From: HGM04593 sp045646965
Lineage (GTDB): Bacteria > Bacteroidota > Bacteroidia > Bacteroidales > Bacteroidaceae
Direction: 5' to 3'
Length of the DNA stretch: 42,401 bases
Assembly: GCA_045646965.1 (NCBI GenBank)
Contig: JAZRLR010000035.1
Location: forward strand, 1 to 42,401
The first letter of the stretch is position 1. Every line of letters starts with the position of its first letter. A model generated the notes under the pieces. The model did not search any database, was not told where the DNA came from, and worked only from the letters and a program-made list of their open reading frames with translations. A program made the position numbers and the translations under genes. This document shows positions 33,416-41,199 of this stretch, in pieces.

Positions 33416-34063
33416 ATGAAAAAAATAACAGTTCCAAGAATCGAAGTCACAAACAGCGAGATAGAAAACATAGAGAAAATTTTTAACACGCTGCAAGAGT
33501 ATCCAATAGAATGCTGCAACTGGCCTGCAACCTATCCCTACACCCCCAAGGTAGCAGCCCGCCTCTTTCACGACGGTAAAAATCTGTACATAAAATTCAG
33601 CGTCACAGAGAACGACATACAGGCAACCGTGAGCGAAGACCAGGGAAAAACCTGGACCGACCCCTGTGTGGAATTCTTCGTTTCTCCGCAAGGGAATATG
33701 GACTACTACAATTTTGAGTGCACCTGCACAGGCAAGCTACTGCTTGCGTGGCACCCCGCAGACGCGCCCAAGGAGCCCGCACCCTGCAATGTGATTGACA
33801 GCGTTTTACGCCATCCCTCGCTTGGTACCGAGTGTTTCCCCTTGCGCACAGGCGAGCACAGCTGGAGTGTTATAGAGATTATCCCTGCAACGGCACTTTT
33901 CCGCAGTGGAATCGACAGTTGGAGCGGGAAGACAATGAAGGCCAACCTCTACAAGTGTGGCGACCTGCTGCCCACCCCGCATTTCATTTCGTGGGCACCC
34001 ATCGAGTGGCCCGAGCCAAGCTTCCACCGCCCCGAATTCTTTGGCGAAATTTTATTTGAATAA
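33416..34063 (+). CDS. Carbohydrate-binding family 9-like protein
   Basis: A 215-residue protein starting MKKITVPRIEVTNSEIENIE. The core (VAARLFHDGKNLYIKFSVTE, WTDPCVEFFVSP, MDYYNFECTCTGKLLLAW, WSVIEIIPATALF) matches the CBM9/DOMON-like beta sandwich seen in endo-xylanase modules and stand-alone Bacteroidetes proteins. No signal peptide or catalytic domain is present, so it may be cytoplasmic and bind a sugar or small ligand. The frame is open far upstream, but 33416 follows a -7 box and avoids overlap with the divergent gene. A strong terminator follows. Confidence 0.85.
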   Translation: MKKITVPRIEVTNSEIENIEKIFNTLQEYPIECCNWPATYPYTPKVAARLFHDGKNLYIKFSVTENDIQATVSEDQGKTWTDPCVEFFVSPQGNMDYYNFECTCTGKLLLAWHPADAPKEPAPCNVIDSVLRHPSLGTECFPLRTGEHSWSVIEIIPATALFRSGIDSWSGKTMKANLYKCGDLLPTPHFISWAPIEWPEPSFHRPEFFGEILFE

Positions 34064-34081
34064 ATCTTTACATACACAAAC

Positions 34082-34112
34082 AAAAAAATCGGAGCACCGC
34101 TCCGATTTTTTT
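34082..34112. terminator. Bidirectional intrinsic terminator
   Basis: AAAAAAATCGGAGC and GCTCCGATTTTTTT form a 14-bp stem with a 3-nt loop, between the CBM9-like and cardiolipin synthase genes. Confidence 0.87.
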
Positions 34113-34125
34113 GTTTAAACAGGCA

Positions 34126-35379
34126 TCACATTATAGGCGTCAGAAGCTCAATGAAGAAACCGCAGAAGCGACTCCACAACGAGCGTTTCTTGTATATCTC
34201 CTTTGTGAGCACAAAGCTCTCTTTTTTATCCTTCTCCATAATCTCGTGCATATCGCGCGTCTCCTCCTCGCCAAAGACAAAAAGATTTGTCTCATAGTCG
34301 TAACGCAGGCTGCGGCTGTTGAGATTTGCAGAGCCCACAGTCATATATTTCCCGTCCACGCTCATTATTTTAGAGTGATTGAACCCCTCGTTGTACATAT
34401 ATACATTGGCACCGCGTTTCATCAGTTTGTAACCCACGCGCCACACACCGTCGGGCACCAGGGGAATGTCACCTTTTGCCGTGAGCATAATATCCACTTT
34501 CACGCCGTCGTCTATGGCCTTTTTAATTGCTTTTTTCACAATTCTCAACGGCAGGAAATAGGGATTCACAATGCACACGCTGTCTTTGGCGGCATTTATT
34601 GCATTGGCATATACCCTGCGCATCAGTTTGGGAGTCTTTCCCGGCCAACGGTCTACCACTGCCACTTGCGCATCGCCTTCGGCCGAGGGTGTGGGGTAAT
34701 AGCTCTCGCCGCCTATCTGCTGCCCCGTCTCGTGGTTCCACATCGCAAGAAATATATCCTGCAGCTTGGCCACGGCGGCACCCTCAACCCTTGCGTGCAC
34801 GTCGCGCCACTTGCCTATACCCTCGAGACCAGTGAGATAATAGTCGGCTACGTTTATACCACCCGTGTAACCTATCTTGCCGTCAATTACCACAATTTTA
34901 CGATGGTCGCGCGAATTGGTGTGATTGAGCCAGGGAAATACTATGGGATCGAATTTCACAAGTTGCACTCCCCTGTTGCGTATCGCCTCCACGTGCTCCT
35001 CTTTCAACGGGCGGTTATTTGAGAAATTTCCAAAAGCGTCGAACAGTGCACGCACCTCAACACCCTCTTGAGCCTTTTTTACAAGCAGGTCGATGAGTAC
35101 CTCGTTTATGGAGTCGTTGCGGAAATTGAAATACTCGAGGTGAATGTGGCGCTTTGCCTCCGCAATGGCCGCAAACATATCGTCAAACTTCTCATAGGCG
35201 CCGTTTAGCAGATGCACGCTGTTGTTTTGCGTCACCTCCACATTCTGCGACACGAGATAGGCCTTGAGGGCCTCGTCCGACTGCGCTACGGCACTGCGTT
35301 CTATGGGCACAAAAGTGCGGCACGACACAAGCGCACACACCACGCACAATATATATATATGTTTAAGAAAAATCCTCAT
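34126..35379 (-). CDS. Cardiolipin synthase-like phospholipase D, lipoprotein form
   Basis: A 417-residue phosphatidyltransferase of the phospholipase D superfamily. Both HKD motifs are present: DHRKIVVIDGKIGYTGG (first) and NHSKIMSVDGKYMTVGSAN (second), each with a downstream GG/GS motif. Cardiolipin synthases condense phosphatidylglycerol molecules. Unlike the usual two-helix N terminus, this one starts with a lipoprotein signal (MRIFLKHIYILCVVCALVSC, Cys20), so it is probably lipid-anchored in the periplasm; its substrate might then differ. ATG at 35379 is chosen over the one at 35382. Confidence 0.88.
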   Translation of the reverse strand: MRIFLKHIYILCVVCALVSCRTFVPIERSAVAQSDEALKAYLVSQNVEVTQNNSVHLLNGAYEKFDDMFAAIAEAKRHIHLEYFNFRNDSINEVLIDLLVKKAQEGVEVRALFDAFGNFSNNRPLKEEHVEAIRNRGVQLVKFDPIVFPWLNHTNSRDHRKIVVIDGKIGYTGGINVADYYLTGLEGIGKWRDVHARVEGAAVAKLQDIFLAMWNHETGQQIGGESYYPTPSAEGDAQVAVVDRWPGKTPKLMRRVYANAINAAKDSVCIVNPYFLPLRIVKKAIKKAIDDGVKVDIMLTAKGDIPLVPDGVWRVGYKLMKRGANVYMYNEGFNHSKIMSVDGKYMTVGSANLNSRSLRYDYETNLFVFGEEETRDMHEIMEKDKKESFVLTKEIYKKRSLWSRFCGFFIELLTPIM

Positions 35380-35404
35380 CACATCTATAACAAATTAGCG
35401 GCCG

Positions 35405-35412
35405 CGAAGATA
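35405..35412 (-). promoter_or_regulatory. -7 box of the cardiolipin synthase-like gene
   Basis: The minus strand reads TATCTTCG, about 25 bp before the ATG at 35379. Confidence 0.5.
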
Positions 35413-35499
35413 CAAAAAATAGCGATAGGGGTAAAATTTTCACAACCTCAATATTTTTCATTTTTACGGGCGCATATATAGATATTCGGCTTTTTTAGT

Positions 35500-35507
35500 T
35501 ATCTTCG
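35500..35507 (+). promoter_or_regulatory. -7 box of the DUF2148-aguA-aguB operon
   Basis: TATCTTCG lies 24 bp before the ATG at 35532. Confidence 0.5.
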
Positions 35508-35531
35508 CCACAGATTAAACTATTTCACACT

Positions 35532-36062
35532 ATGATACAAGACGAGCGTGACATCCGTCACAAAAATACAATCGATGCCGCAATGCGTATGATGACAGCG
35601 GCACGCACCGCCCCCAAGGCAAAAGGAGTGGATATAATTGAAGTTGCCCTTGTAACCGACGAAGATATTGCGACCTTGAGCAACGGGTTGCGCGAGATAG
35701 GTGAGAAATTGCAGCGCGGAGGCCTTCTGCGCGACGCAGACAACATCCTGTCGGCCGAGGCCATTGTGCTCATCGGCTCACGCGAGGAGCCTATGGGACT
35801 CAACTGCGCCTACTGCGGCTGCCCCACCTGTGACAGCCGTCCCGCGGGCGTTCCCTGCGCAATGAATACCATCGATGTGGGTATTGCCGTGGGCTCGGCC
35901 TGCGCTATGGCAAGCGACCTGCGCCTCGACACCCGCGTTATGTACTCGGCCGGATATGCCGCACTGCAGCTCGGCTGGATGAAAGGCTGCAACTACATCA
36001 TCGCCATCCCCGTGAGTGCATCATCCAAGAACCCCTTCTTCGACCGCAAGAGAAAAGTATGA
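35532..36062 (+). CDS. DUF2148 (ferredoxin-like) protein
   Basis: A 176-residue protein with the Cys-rich centre NCAYCGCPTCDSRPAGVPCA of the DUF2148 family, which probably binds an iron-sulfur cluster, and the carboxyl GSACAMASDLRLDTRVMYSAGYA segment. Its function is unknown. The stop overlaps the aguA ATG by four bases (ATGA), so translation is likely coupled to agmatine breakdown; the link is unexplained. Confidence 0.85.
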   Translation: MIQDERDIRHKNTIDAAMRMMTAARTAPKAKGVDIIEVALVTDEDIATLSNGLREIGEKLQRGGLLRDADNILSAEAIVLIGSREEPMGLNCAYCGCPTCDSRPAGVPCAMNTIDVGIAVGSACAMASDLRLDTRVMYSAGYAALQLGWMKGCNYIIAIPVSASSKNPFFDRKRKV

Positions 36063-37087
36063 CAAACAACAAATTATATCTGCCTGCCGAGTGGCAGCAG
36101 CAGGAATTCGTTCAGCTCACCTGGCCCCACGAGAAGACCGACTGGGCATATATGCTCCCCGAAGTGGAGGCCTGCTTCACACGCATAGCAAAGGCAGTGA
36201 GCTGCCGCGAGAAACTGTTCATTGTAACCCCCGCTCCCGACGCAGTGAGAGAACATCTCACCCGCGAGGGCGCAACTATGGAAAACATCACCCTCTTTGC
36301 CTGTGACACAAACGACACCTGGGCACGCGACCACGCCTTCATCACCCTCATAGGTGACGAGAAGCCCTGTTACGTCGATTTCTGTTTCAACGGTTGGGGA
36401 GGCAAATTCGAAGCATCGCTCGACAACGCAATAAACAAAAAACTCATCGACGCAGGCATCGTAAAAGGCGATTACTGCAACTGCCTCGACTTTGTGCTCG
36501 AAGGAGGTTCCATTGAGAGCGACGGCAAAGGCACGCTGCTCACAACCTCGCAGTGCCTTATGGCTCCCGGACGTAACTATATGACCAAAGAGCAGATAGA
36601 AGAGAAACTGCGTGCCACGTTGCACTGCGAGCACATATTGTGGCTCGACCACGGCAACCTCATCGGCGACGACACCGACGGCCACGTCGATACCATAGCA
36701 CGCCTGGCGCCCGACAATACTATTATATATATGCAGGGCAACGAAAGCGACCAAGAGCAGTGGGACGACCTCAAAAAGATGGAAGAGCAGCTTGCAGCTA
36801 TGCGCACCGCCGACGGCAAGCCCTACCGCCTGCTCGCACTCCCCTCACCCGAGCCCATACACGACGAAGAGGGTGAGCGCCTGCCTGCCACATACGCCAA
36901 TTTCCTCATTATGAACGGTGCCGTGCTCTACCCCACATACGCACAGCCACATCTCGATGCCCTCGCAGCCGAGGTGCTGCAAAAAGCCTTCCCCACGCAC
37001 GAGATTGTGGGCATAGACTGCTGCGCCCTCATAAAACAGCACGGTTCTTTACACTGTGTCACAATGCAATACCCCACAAACAAATAA
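36059..37087 (+). CDS. aguA: Agmatine deiminase
   Basis: A 342-residue enzyme of the guanidino-modifying superfamily that converts agmatine to N-carbamoylputrescine and ammonia. Recognisable are LPAEWQQQEFVQLTWPH, the DTNDTWARDHAFI segment, FVLEGGSIESDGKGTLLTT, LDHGNLIGDDTDGHVDTIAR with the acid and His, and GSLHCVTMQYP with Cys333 as nucleophile. The peptidylarginine deiminase of Porphyromonas is related, but the length and the aguB neighbour point to agmatine. It starts within the DUF2148 stop and precedes aguB by 10 bp. Confidence 0.93.
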   Translation: MTNNKLYLPAEWQQQEFVQLTWPHEKTDWAYMLPEVEACFTRIAKAVSCREKLFIVTPAPDAVREHLTREGATMENITLFACDTNDTWARDHAFITLIGDEKPCYVDFCFNGWGGKFEASLDNAINKKLIDAGIVKGDYCNCLDFVLEGGSIESDGKGTLLTTSQCLMAPGRNYMTKEQIEEKLRATLHCEHILWLDHGNLIGDDTDGHVDTIARLAPDNTIIYMQGNESDQEQWDDLKKMEEQLAAMRTADGKPYRLLALPSPEPIHDEEGERLPATYANFLIMNGAVLYPTYAQPHLDALAAEVLQKAFPTHEIVGIDCCALIKQHGSLHCVTMQYPTNK

Positions 37088-37097
37088 CCCTTTGACG

Positions 37098-37985
37098 ATG
37101 GAGAAGATAAAAGTAGGTATGATACAGCTCGCAATAGGAGCTGACATAGAGAGTAACAAAGAGAAACTTGCCGCAGCCATACGCAAGACAGCTGCCGACG
37201 GAGCGCAGCTTGTGGTGCTGCAGGAGCTGCACAACTCGCCATATTTCTGCCAAGTGGAATCGACACAGAATTTCTCATACGCCGAGCCCATTCCCGGCCC
37301 TTCGACCGAGTTCTACGGCCGCGTGGCTGCCGAGTGCAAGGTAGTCCTTGTGACATCGCTTTTCGAGGCACGCGCCAAAGGGCTCTACCACAACACGGCC
37401 GTTGTCTTTGACAGCGACGGCAGCATAGCCGGCAAATACCGCAAGATGCACATTCCCGACGACCCCGCATATTACGAGAAATTCTATTTCACCCCCGGTG
37501 ACATAGGCTTCCGCCCCATAAAGACAAGCGTCGGCACACTCGGCGTGCAGGTGTGCTGGGACCAGTGGTACCCCGAGGGAGCTCGTCTGATGGCTCTGCG
37601 CGGTGCCGACCTCCTCATATACCCCACAGCCATAGGCTGGGAAAGCAGCGACACCAAAGAGGAGAAAGAGCGTCAGCTCAACGCCTGGCAGACCGTACAG
37701 CGCGGCCACGCCGTAGCCAACGGCCTCCCCGTAATTGCAATTAACCGCAGCGGCCACGAGCCCGATCCTTCGGGAATGACCAACGGCATACAATTCTGGG
37801 GACACAGCTTCATCGCCGGCCCACAAGGAGAATTTATTGAGTACTTCGGCGAGGAGGAGCAGATAAAAGTTGTCGAGGTGAGCCTGCGCCGCAGCGAAGA
37901 GGTGCGTCAGTGGTGGCCCTTCCTGCGCGACCGCCGCATCGAGGAGTATCATCCCATAACAAAACGCTTCCTCGACGAGGAATAA
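37098..37985 (+). CDS. aguB: N-carbamoylputrescine amidase
   Basis: A 295-residue nitrilase-superfamily enzyme that hydrolyses N-carbamoylputrescine to putrescine, CO2 and ammonia. The triad is Glu43 (LQELHNSPYF), Lys116 (KYRKMHIPDD) and Cys153 (GVQVCWDQWYPE). The ATG at 37098 gives MEKIKVGMIQ; an upstream in-frame ATG lies inside aguA. Together with aguA it gives a two-step agmatine-to-putrescine route. Confidence 0.94.
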   Translation: MEKIKVGMIQLAIGADIESNKEKLAAAIRKTAADGAQLVVLQELHNSPYFCQVESTQNFSYAEPIPGPSTEFYGRVAAECKVVLVTSLFEARAKGLYHNTAVVFDSDGSIAGKYRKMHIPDDPAYYEKFYFTPGDIGFRPIKTSVGTLGVQVCWDQWYPEGARLMALRGADLLIYPTAIGWESSDTKEEKERQLNAWQTVQRGHAVANGLPVIAINRSGHEPDPSGMTNGIQFWGHSFIAGPQGEFIEYFGEEEQIKVVEVSLRRSEEVRQWWPFLRDRRIEEYHPITKRFLDEE

Positions 37986-37988
37986 TTA

Positions 37989-38028
37989 AACGACAAGAGG
38001 TTGTGCCGTGGCACAACCTCTTGTCGTT
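37989..38028. terminator. Long hairpin between aguB and the ferritin-like gene
   Basis: AACGACAAGAGGTTGTGCC and GGCACAACCTCTTGTCGTT form a perfect 19-bp stem with a 2-nt apex, just after aguB. No T tract follows on the plus strand (CAAAAGCA), and only TTAATTATT follows on the minus strand. It is probably a shared terminator, or an RNA stabiliser. Confidence 0.65.
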
Positions 38029-38051
38029 CAAAAGCACCTCTTCAAAGCGCT

Positions 38052-38567
38052 TTAGCATTTCACGGCCATCGCCTGCATAATCCACTCCACATCGCACAAG
38101 CAATCCTGCAGGTCCTGCTCGTGCTCCTCCTCTTCGGCCATAATGCGCTTTGCTATGTCGCAGGTAGTAAAGTCCACATTATTTGTAAACGAGGCAATCT
38201 CCTCGTATCGGATAACAGCGCAACGCTCCGCCGCGATATTCTCTTTGAGAAGTGTCAGCACATCACTCTTTAGAGGGGGAGAATATTTGCAGCGCGCAAG
38301 TTCGGTCCACTGTCGCGGGTCGAGCACAGGAACACCCTCGAGCTGCACAATTCTGTCGGCAAGCAATTTCGCGTGGTTAAGCTCTTCGAGAGCGTGCTCC
38401 TCGAACTCTCGCTGCACATCGGCACGCATAGCACCCTCCACCACAAAACTCGCAACCCAATACTGATAAAACGCAAGCCACTCCTCGCTCAACGCTGCAT
38501 TCAGGCGGCTCAAAAGCTCGGGAACGTCGAGCCTCTGCCGCAATATCAAAATACTCTCTTTTGCCAT
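38052..38567 (-). CDS. Ferritin-like (Dps-like/bacterioferritin-like) protein
   Basis: A 171-residue four-helix protein. Candidate diiron ligands are Glu28 or Glu29 in ALSEEWLAFYQ, Glu62-His65 in ALEELNHAK, Glu114 in AERCAVIRYEE and Glu146-His149 in AEEEEHEQDL. Six cysteines occur, with Cys116 and Cys136 near the predicted metal site; this resembles the cysteine pair of DPS-like (DPSL) proteins studied in Bacteroides and archaea. Role: iron storage and peroxide protection, by family knowledge. No operon partner; ends near a long hairpin. Confidence 0.85.
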   Translation of the reverse strand: MAKESILILRQRLDVPELLSRLNAALSEEWLAFYQYWVASFVVEGAMRADVQREFEEHALEELNHAKLLADRIVQLEGVPVLDPRQWTELARCKYSPPLKSDVLTLLKENIAAERCAVIRYEEIASFTNNVDFTTCDIAKRIMAEEEEHEQDLQDCLCDVEWIMQAMAVKC

Positions 38568-38721
38568 AAATGGAACAATTTAAATTTACACTCCACTAAA
38601 AAACATTGCCGCGCACCATTTTGTTTGAGCAAAGAAAGCCAAGTATAAGAAAAAAAGAGAAGATTATGCGATTTAATAAAATAATTATTGTCTTTATGCG
38701 CAAGCATATTATAAAAATTAT

Positions 38722-38729
38722 TAAATTTG
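38722..38729 (+). promoter_or_regulatory. -7 box upstream of the TPS-like gene
   Basis: TAAATTTG (TAnnTTTG) lies 43 bp before the ATG at 38773. Confidence 0.45.
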
Positions 38730-38772
38730 CAGAAGTATTTCAATACACAACACAAACCTTACCACTGAAAAT

Positions 38773-39357
38773 ATGAAACTGGCAGTTGCCACAAAACCTA
38801 CATTTTTCGTTGAGGAGGATAAAATCATCACTCGACTGTTCGAAGAGGGGCTCGACTATCTCTTCTTGTACAAATCGTATCCCCACCCGCAGTTTATAGA
38901 GCGCCTTTTGAGCCTCATTCCCCGCAAATACCACAAACGTATTTTTTCGTGCAACGGTCGCCTTATGCAGGAATACAACCTTGCAGGCACGCTGTTCCCC
39001 TTGTCGTCGAACCCTCCTATGGGCAACGAGAAGGGCAAGCTCGTGGGATATGCACACAACCTCAAAGAGCTCAACGAATTGCGCAACATCTACGACATCG
39101 TATGCTTCGGCCCTCTCGGACGCACATTCCACCAGAGTACCGAGCTCAACGAAATAGGTAAAAAAATGATTAACAAAAGAACCTGGGCGTTTGGAAACAT
39201 CGACGAGAACAACCTCAAGCGTCTGCCCGCATACAAATTTGGCGGCGTTATACTCGACGAGCAGCTGTGGGCCAATTTCGACTCTTGCCGCTCTACCGAC
39301 TACACCGAGCTCATCAGCCGTTTCATCAGGTTCAAAAAGGCAGTAGACAAGCTGTAA
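38773..39357 (+). CDS. Thiamine-phosphate-synthase-like TIM-barrel protein, degenerate
   Basis: A 194-residue single-domain protein of the ThiE/TenI superfamily, as seen in ATKPTFFVEEDKIITRLFEE, LLSLIPRKYHKRIFSC and YKFGGVILDEQLWANFDS, which follow the family's strand order. Several catalytic features look lost: the early L-R-K-P is FLYKSYP, the usual V-F/M-S-P-I-F stretch reads CFGPLGR, and the late A-L-G-G-I reads AFGNID. It may therefore be a non-catalytic or altered member. It precedes prs by 48 bp and may be co-transcribed with it. Call is a family-level inference. Confidence 0.7.
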   Translation: MKLAVATKPTFFVEEDKIITRLFEEGLDYLFLYKSYPHPQFIERLLSLIPRKYHKRIFSCNGRLMQEYNLAGTLFPLSSNPPMGNEKGKLVGYAHNLKELNELRNIYDIVCFGPLGRTFHQSTELNEIGKKMINKRTWAFGNIDENNLKRLPAYKFGGVILDEQLWANFDSCRSTDYTELISRFIRFKKAVDKL

Positions 39358-39405
39358 TCAATTGAAAGAGAAAACAAAATAATAACAACATAAACAAACT
39401 GTATT

Positions 39406-40341
39406 ATGAACAATACTCCTTACATGGTGTTTGCAGGTACAAAATCACGTTACCTCGCAGAAGAGATTTGCAAAGAACTTGGTTGCGAACTTGGACAGAT
39501 GAATACCACTTATTTCGCCGACGGCGAGTTTGCTGTGTCTTACGAAGAGTCTATCCGCGGAAAGAACGTATTCCTCGTTCAATCTACATTCCCCAACTCC
39601 GACAACCTTATGGAGCTTCTTTTGATGGTGGACGCAGCCAAACGCGCATCGGCAAAGAGCATCATCGCTGTAATGCCCTACTTTGGCTGGGCACGTCAGG
39701 ACCGCAAAGACAAGCCCCGTGTTTCAATCGGTGCAAAGTTGGTTGCCGACCTCTTGAGCGTGGCAGGTGTGAGCCGCATCATCACTATGGACTTGCACGC
39801 CGACCAGATTCAGGGCTTCTTTGACATCCCCGTAGACCACCTCTATGCCTCAATGGTATTCGTGCCCTACATCCACTCACTCAACCTCGACAACCTCGTA
39901 ATTGCAACTCCCGACGTGGGCGGTTCAAAACGCGCGAGCGCCTATTCAAAATGCCTCGGTGTGCCCCTCGTACTTTGTCACAAGACACGCGCCAAAGCAA
40001 ATGTAGTTGATACAATGCAGATTATCGGCGACGTACAGGGCAAGAATGTAATCCTCGTCGATGACATAGTGGACACAGCAGGTACAATCACAAAGGCAGC
40101 TAACCTTATGATGGAGAACGGTGCTACATCGGTACGCGCCATCGCATCTCACTGCATTATGTCAGGTAACGCTTCAGAGCGTGTACGCGAGTCGGCTATG
40201 GAGGAGATTGTATTTACAAACAGCATCCCCTACGACCGTGGCTGTCCCAAAGTTAAGCAGTTGTCAATCGCAGGTATCTTTGCCGAGGCTATCGAGTGCG
40301 TGCTGAACAACGAGTCTATCAGCAAACAATACATCTGCTAA
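39406..40341 (+). CDS. prs: Ribose-phosphate pyrophosphokinase
   Basis: A 311-residue enzyme making PRPP from ribose-5-phosphate and ATP, needed for nucleotides, histidine, tryptophan and NAD. Motifs: ADGEFAVSYEESIRGKNVFL, YFGWARQDRKDKPRVSIGAK, the metal loop DLHADQIQGFFDIPVDHLYA, and the PRPP-binding VDDIVDTAGTITKAA. Length is typical. The next gene, a lipoprotein, starts 14 bp after its stop. Confidence 0.95.
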   Translation: MNNTPYMVFAGTKSRYLAEEICKELGCELGQMNTTYFADGEFAVSYEESIRGKNVFLVQSTFPNSDNLMELLLMVDAAKRASAKSIIAVMPYFGWARQDRKDKPRVSIGAKLVADLLSVAGVSRIITMDLHADQIQGFFDIPVDHLYASMVFVPYIHSLNLDNLVIATPDVGGSKRASAYSKCLGVPLVLCHKTRAKANVVDTMQIIGDVQGKNVILVDDIVDTAGTITKAANLMMENGATSVRAIASHCIMSGNASERVRESAMEEIVFTNSIPYDRGCPKVKQLSIAGIFAEAIECVLNNESISKQYIC

Positions 40342-40355
40342 CTTGTTTAGTTGAA

Positions 40356-41111
40356 ATGAGAAAGATATTTTCACTGATAGTTGCGGCCGTAATGTTTGTC
40401 GCTTGCGGCAACAGCGAGTACCGCATAATAGGCAGCATCGAAGGAGCACAAGAGGGCGATACCGTCTCTCTTGGTTACTCCTGCGACGGTATGGACTTCA
40501 GCACAGTAAGTAAAACTGTCATAAAGAACGGAGAGTTCAGTTTCACAGGCAAGCAGGACGACTGCAAAATCTATTACATAGGTTACGACAGCCGAAACAT
40601 ATATGCACTCTTCTTTCTCGAGGCAGGCGACATCACTGCGCACATATCGCCCGAGAACAGCACAATCACAGGCTCGCCTATGAACGACCTCAACAAAGAG
40701 ATTGAGGACTCGTTGCAAAGCTACGTTCTACAGATGCTCACCTATCAGGAAAAGCTATACAGCGACTCCACTCTCACCGAGAGCGAGCAGGAAGAGCTCG
40801 GAAACAAGAGCTATCTTGTACAGCGCGAAGCAATGACATACATACAGGAGACAATTCGCGAGAATATCGAGAATATGGTAGGTCTTTTTATGCTTGTGCA
40901 GTACAGCGACCTCTTCGACAATAACGAATTATCGGAGCTCATAAACGAGATACCCGAAAAGAATATCGACCGCGACAACAACTTCCTTTACGATATTCTT
41001 CTCGAGATTCAGGAGGAGCGCAACTCTTCGGGTTCACTCGAGGACATCATAAACTCTATGCAAGAGGAAACAGAAGAACTCGATGTAGAAGATTTGCAAA
41101 TAGCCGAGTAA
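40356..41111 (+). CDS. DUF4369-type lipoprotein
   Basis: A 251-residue lipoprotein with signal MRKIFSLIVAAVMFVACGNS (Cys17). Residues about 20-110 form a DUF4369-like beta domain (YRIIGSIEGAQEGDTVSLGY, NGEFSFTGKQDDCKIYYIGY, FFLEAGDITAHISPENSTIT), commonly found before thioredoxin domains in Bacteroidetes proteins; no thioredoxin domain is present. The rest is helical and strongly acidic. The 60-base upstream extension to 40296 lies within prs and would spoil the signal, so 40356 is the start. The IS element follows 40 bp after its stop. Confidence 0.82.
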   Translation: MRKIFSLIVAAVMFVACGNSEYRIIGSIEGAQEGDTVSLGYSCDGMDFSTVSKTVIKNGEFSFTGKQDDCKIYYIGYDSRNIYALFFLEAGDITAHISPENSTITGSPMNDLNKEIEDSLQSYVLQMLTYQEKLYSDSTLTESEQEELGNKSYLVQREAMTYIQETIRENIENMVGLFMLVQYSDLFDNNELSELINEIPEKNIDRDNNFLYDILLEIQEERNSSGSLEDIINSMQEETEELDVEDLQIAE

Positions 41112-41159
41112 ATATCTTTCAAACATAAACAAAAAAAGAGGAAACTCAATTTGAAGTGA

Positions 41160-41192
41160 ACCCCAAAGTTTGGACAAAAAAAACTTTGGGGT
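41160..41192 (+). terminator. Inverted repeat at the IS left end
   Basis: ACCCCAAAGTTT and AAACTTTGGGGT form a 12-bp perfect stem around a 9-nt loop, 8 bp inside the IS end and just before the orfA ATG. It could block read-through transcription or hide the orfA start. Confidence 0.65.
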
Positions 41193-41199
41193 TTATTTT

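Noticed and set aside
33287..33691. Amino extension of the SpoU methyltransferase frame
   Set aside because: It overlaps the divergent CBM9-like gene, and the enzyme's promoter box lies at 33315-33322.
38666..38776. 36-aa frame upstream of the TPS-like gene
   Set aside because: A -7 box (38722-38729) lies inside it, and the peptide has no recognisable features.
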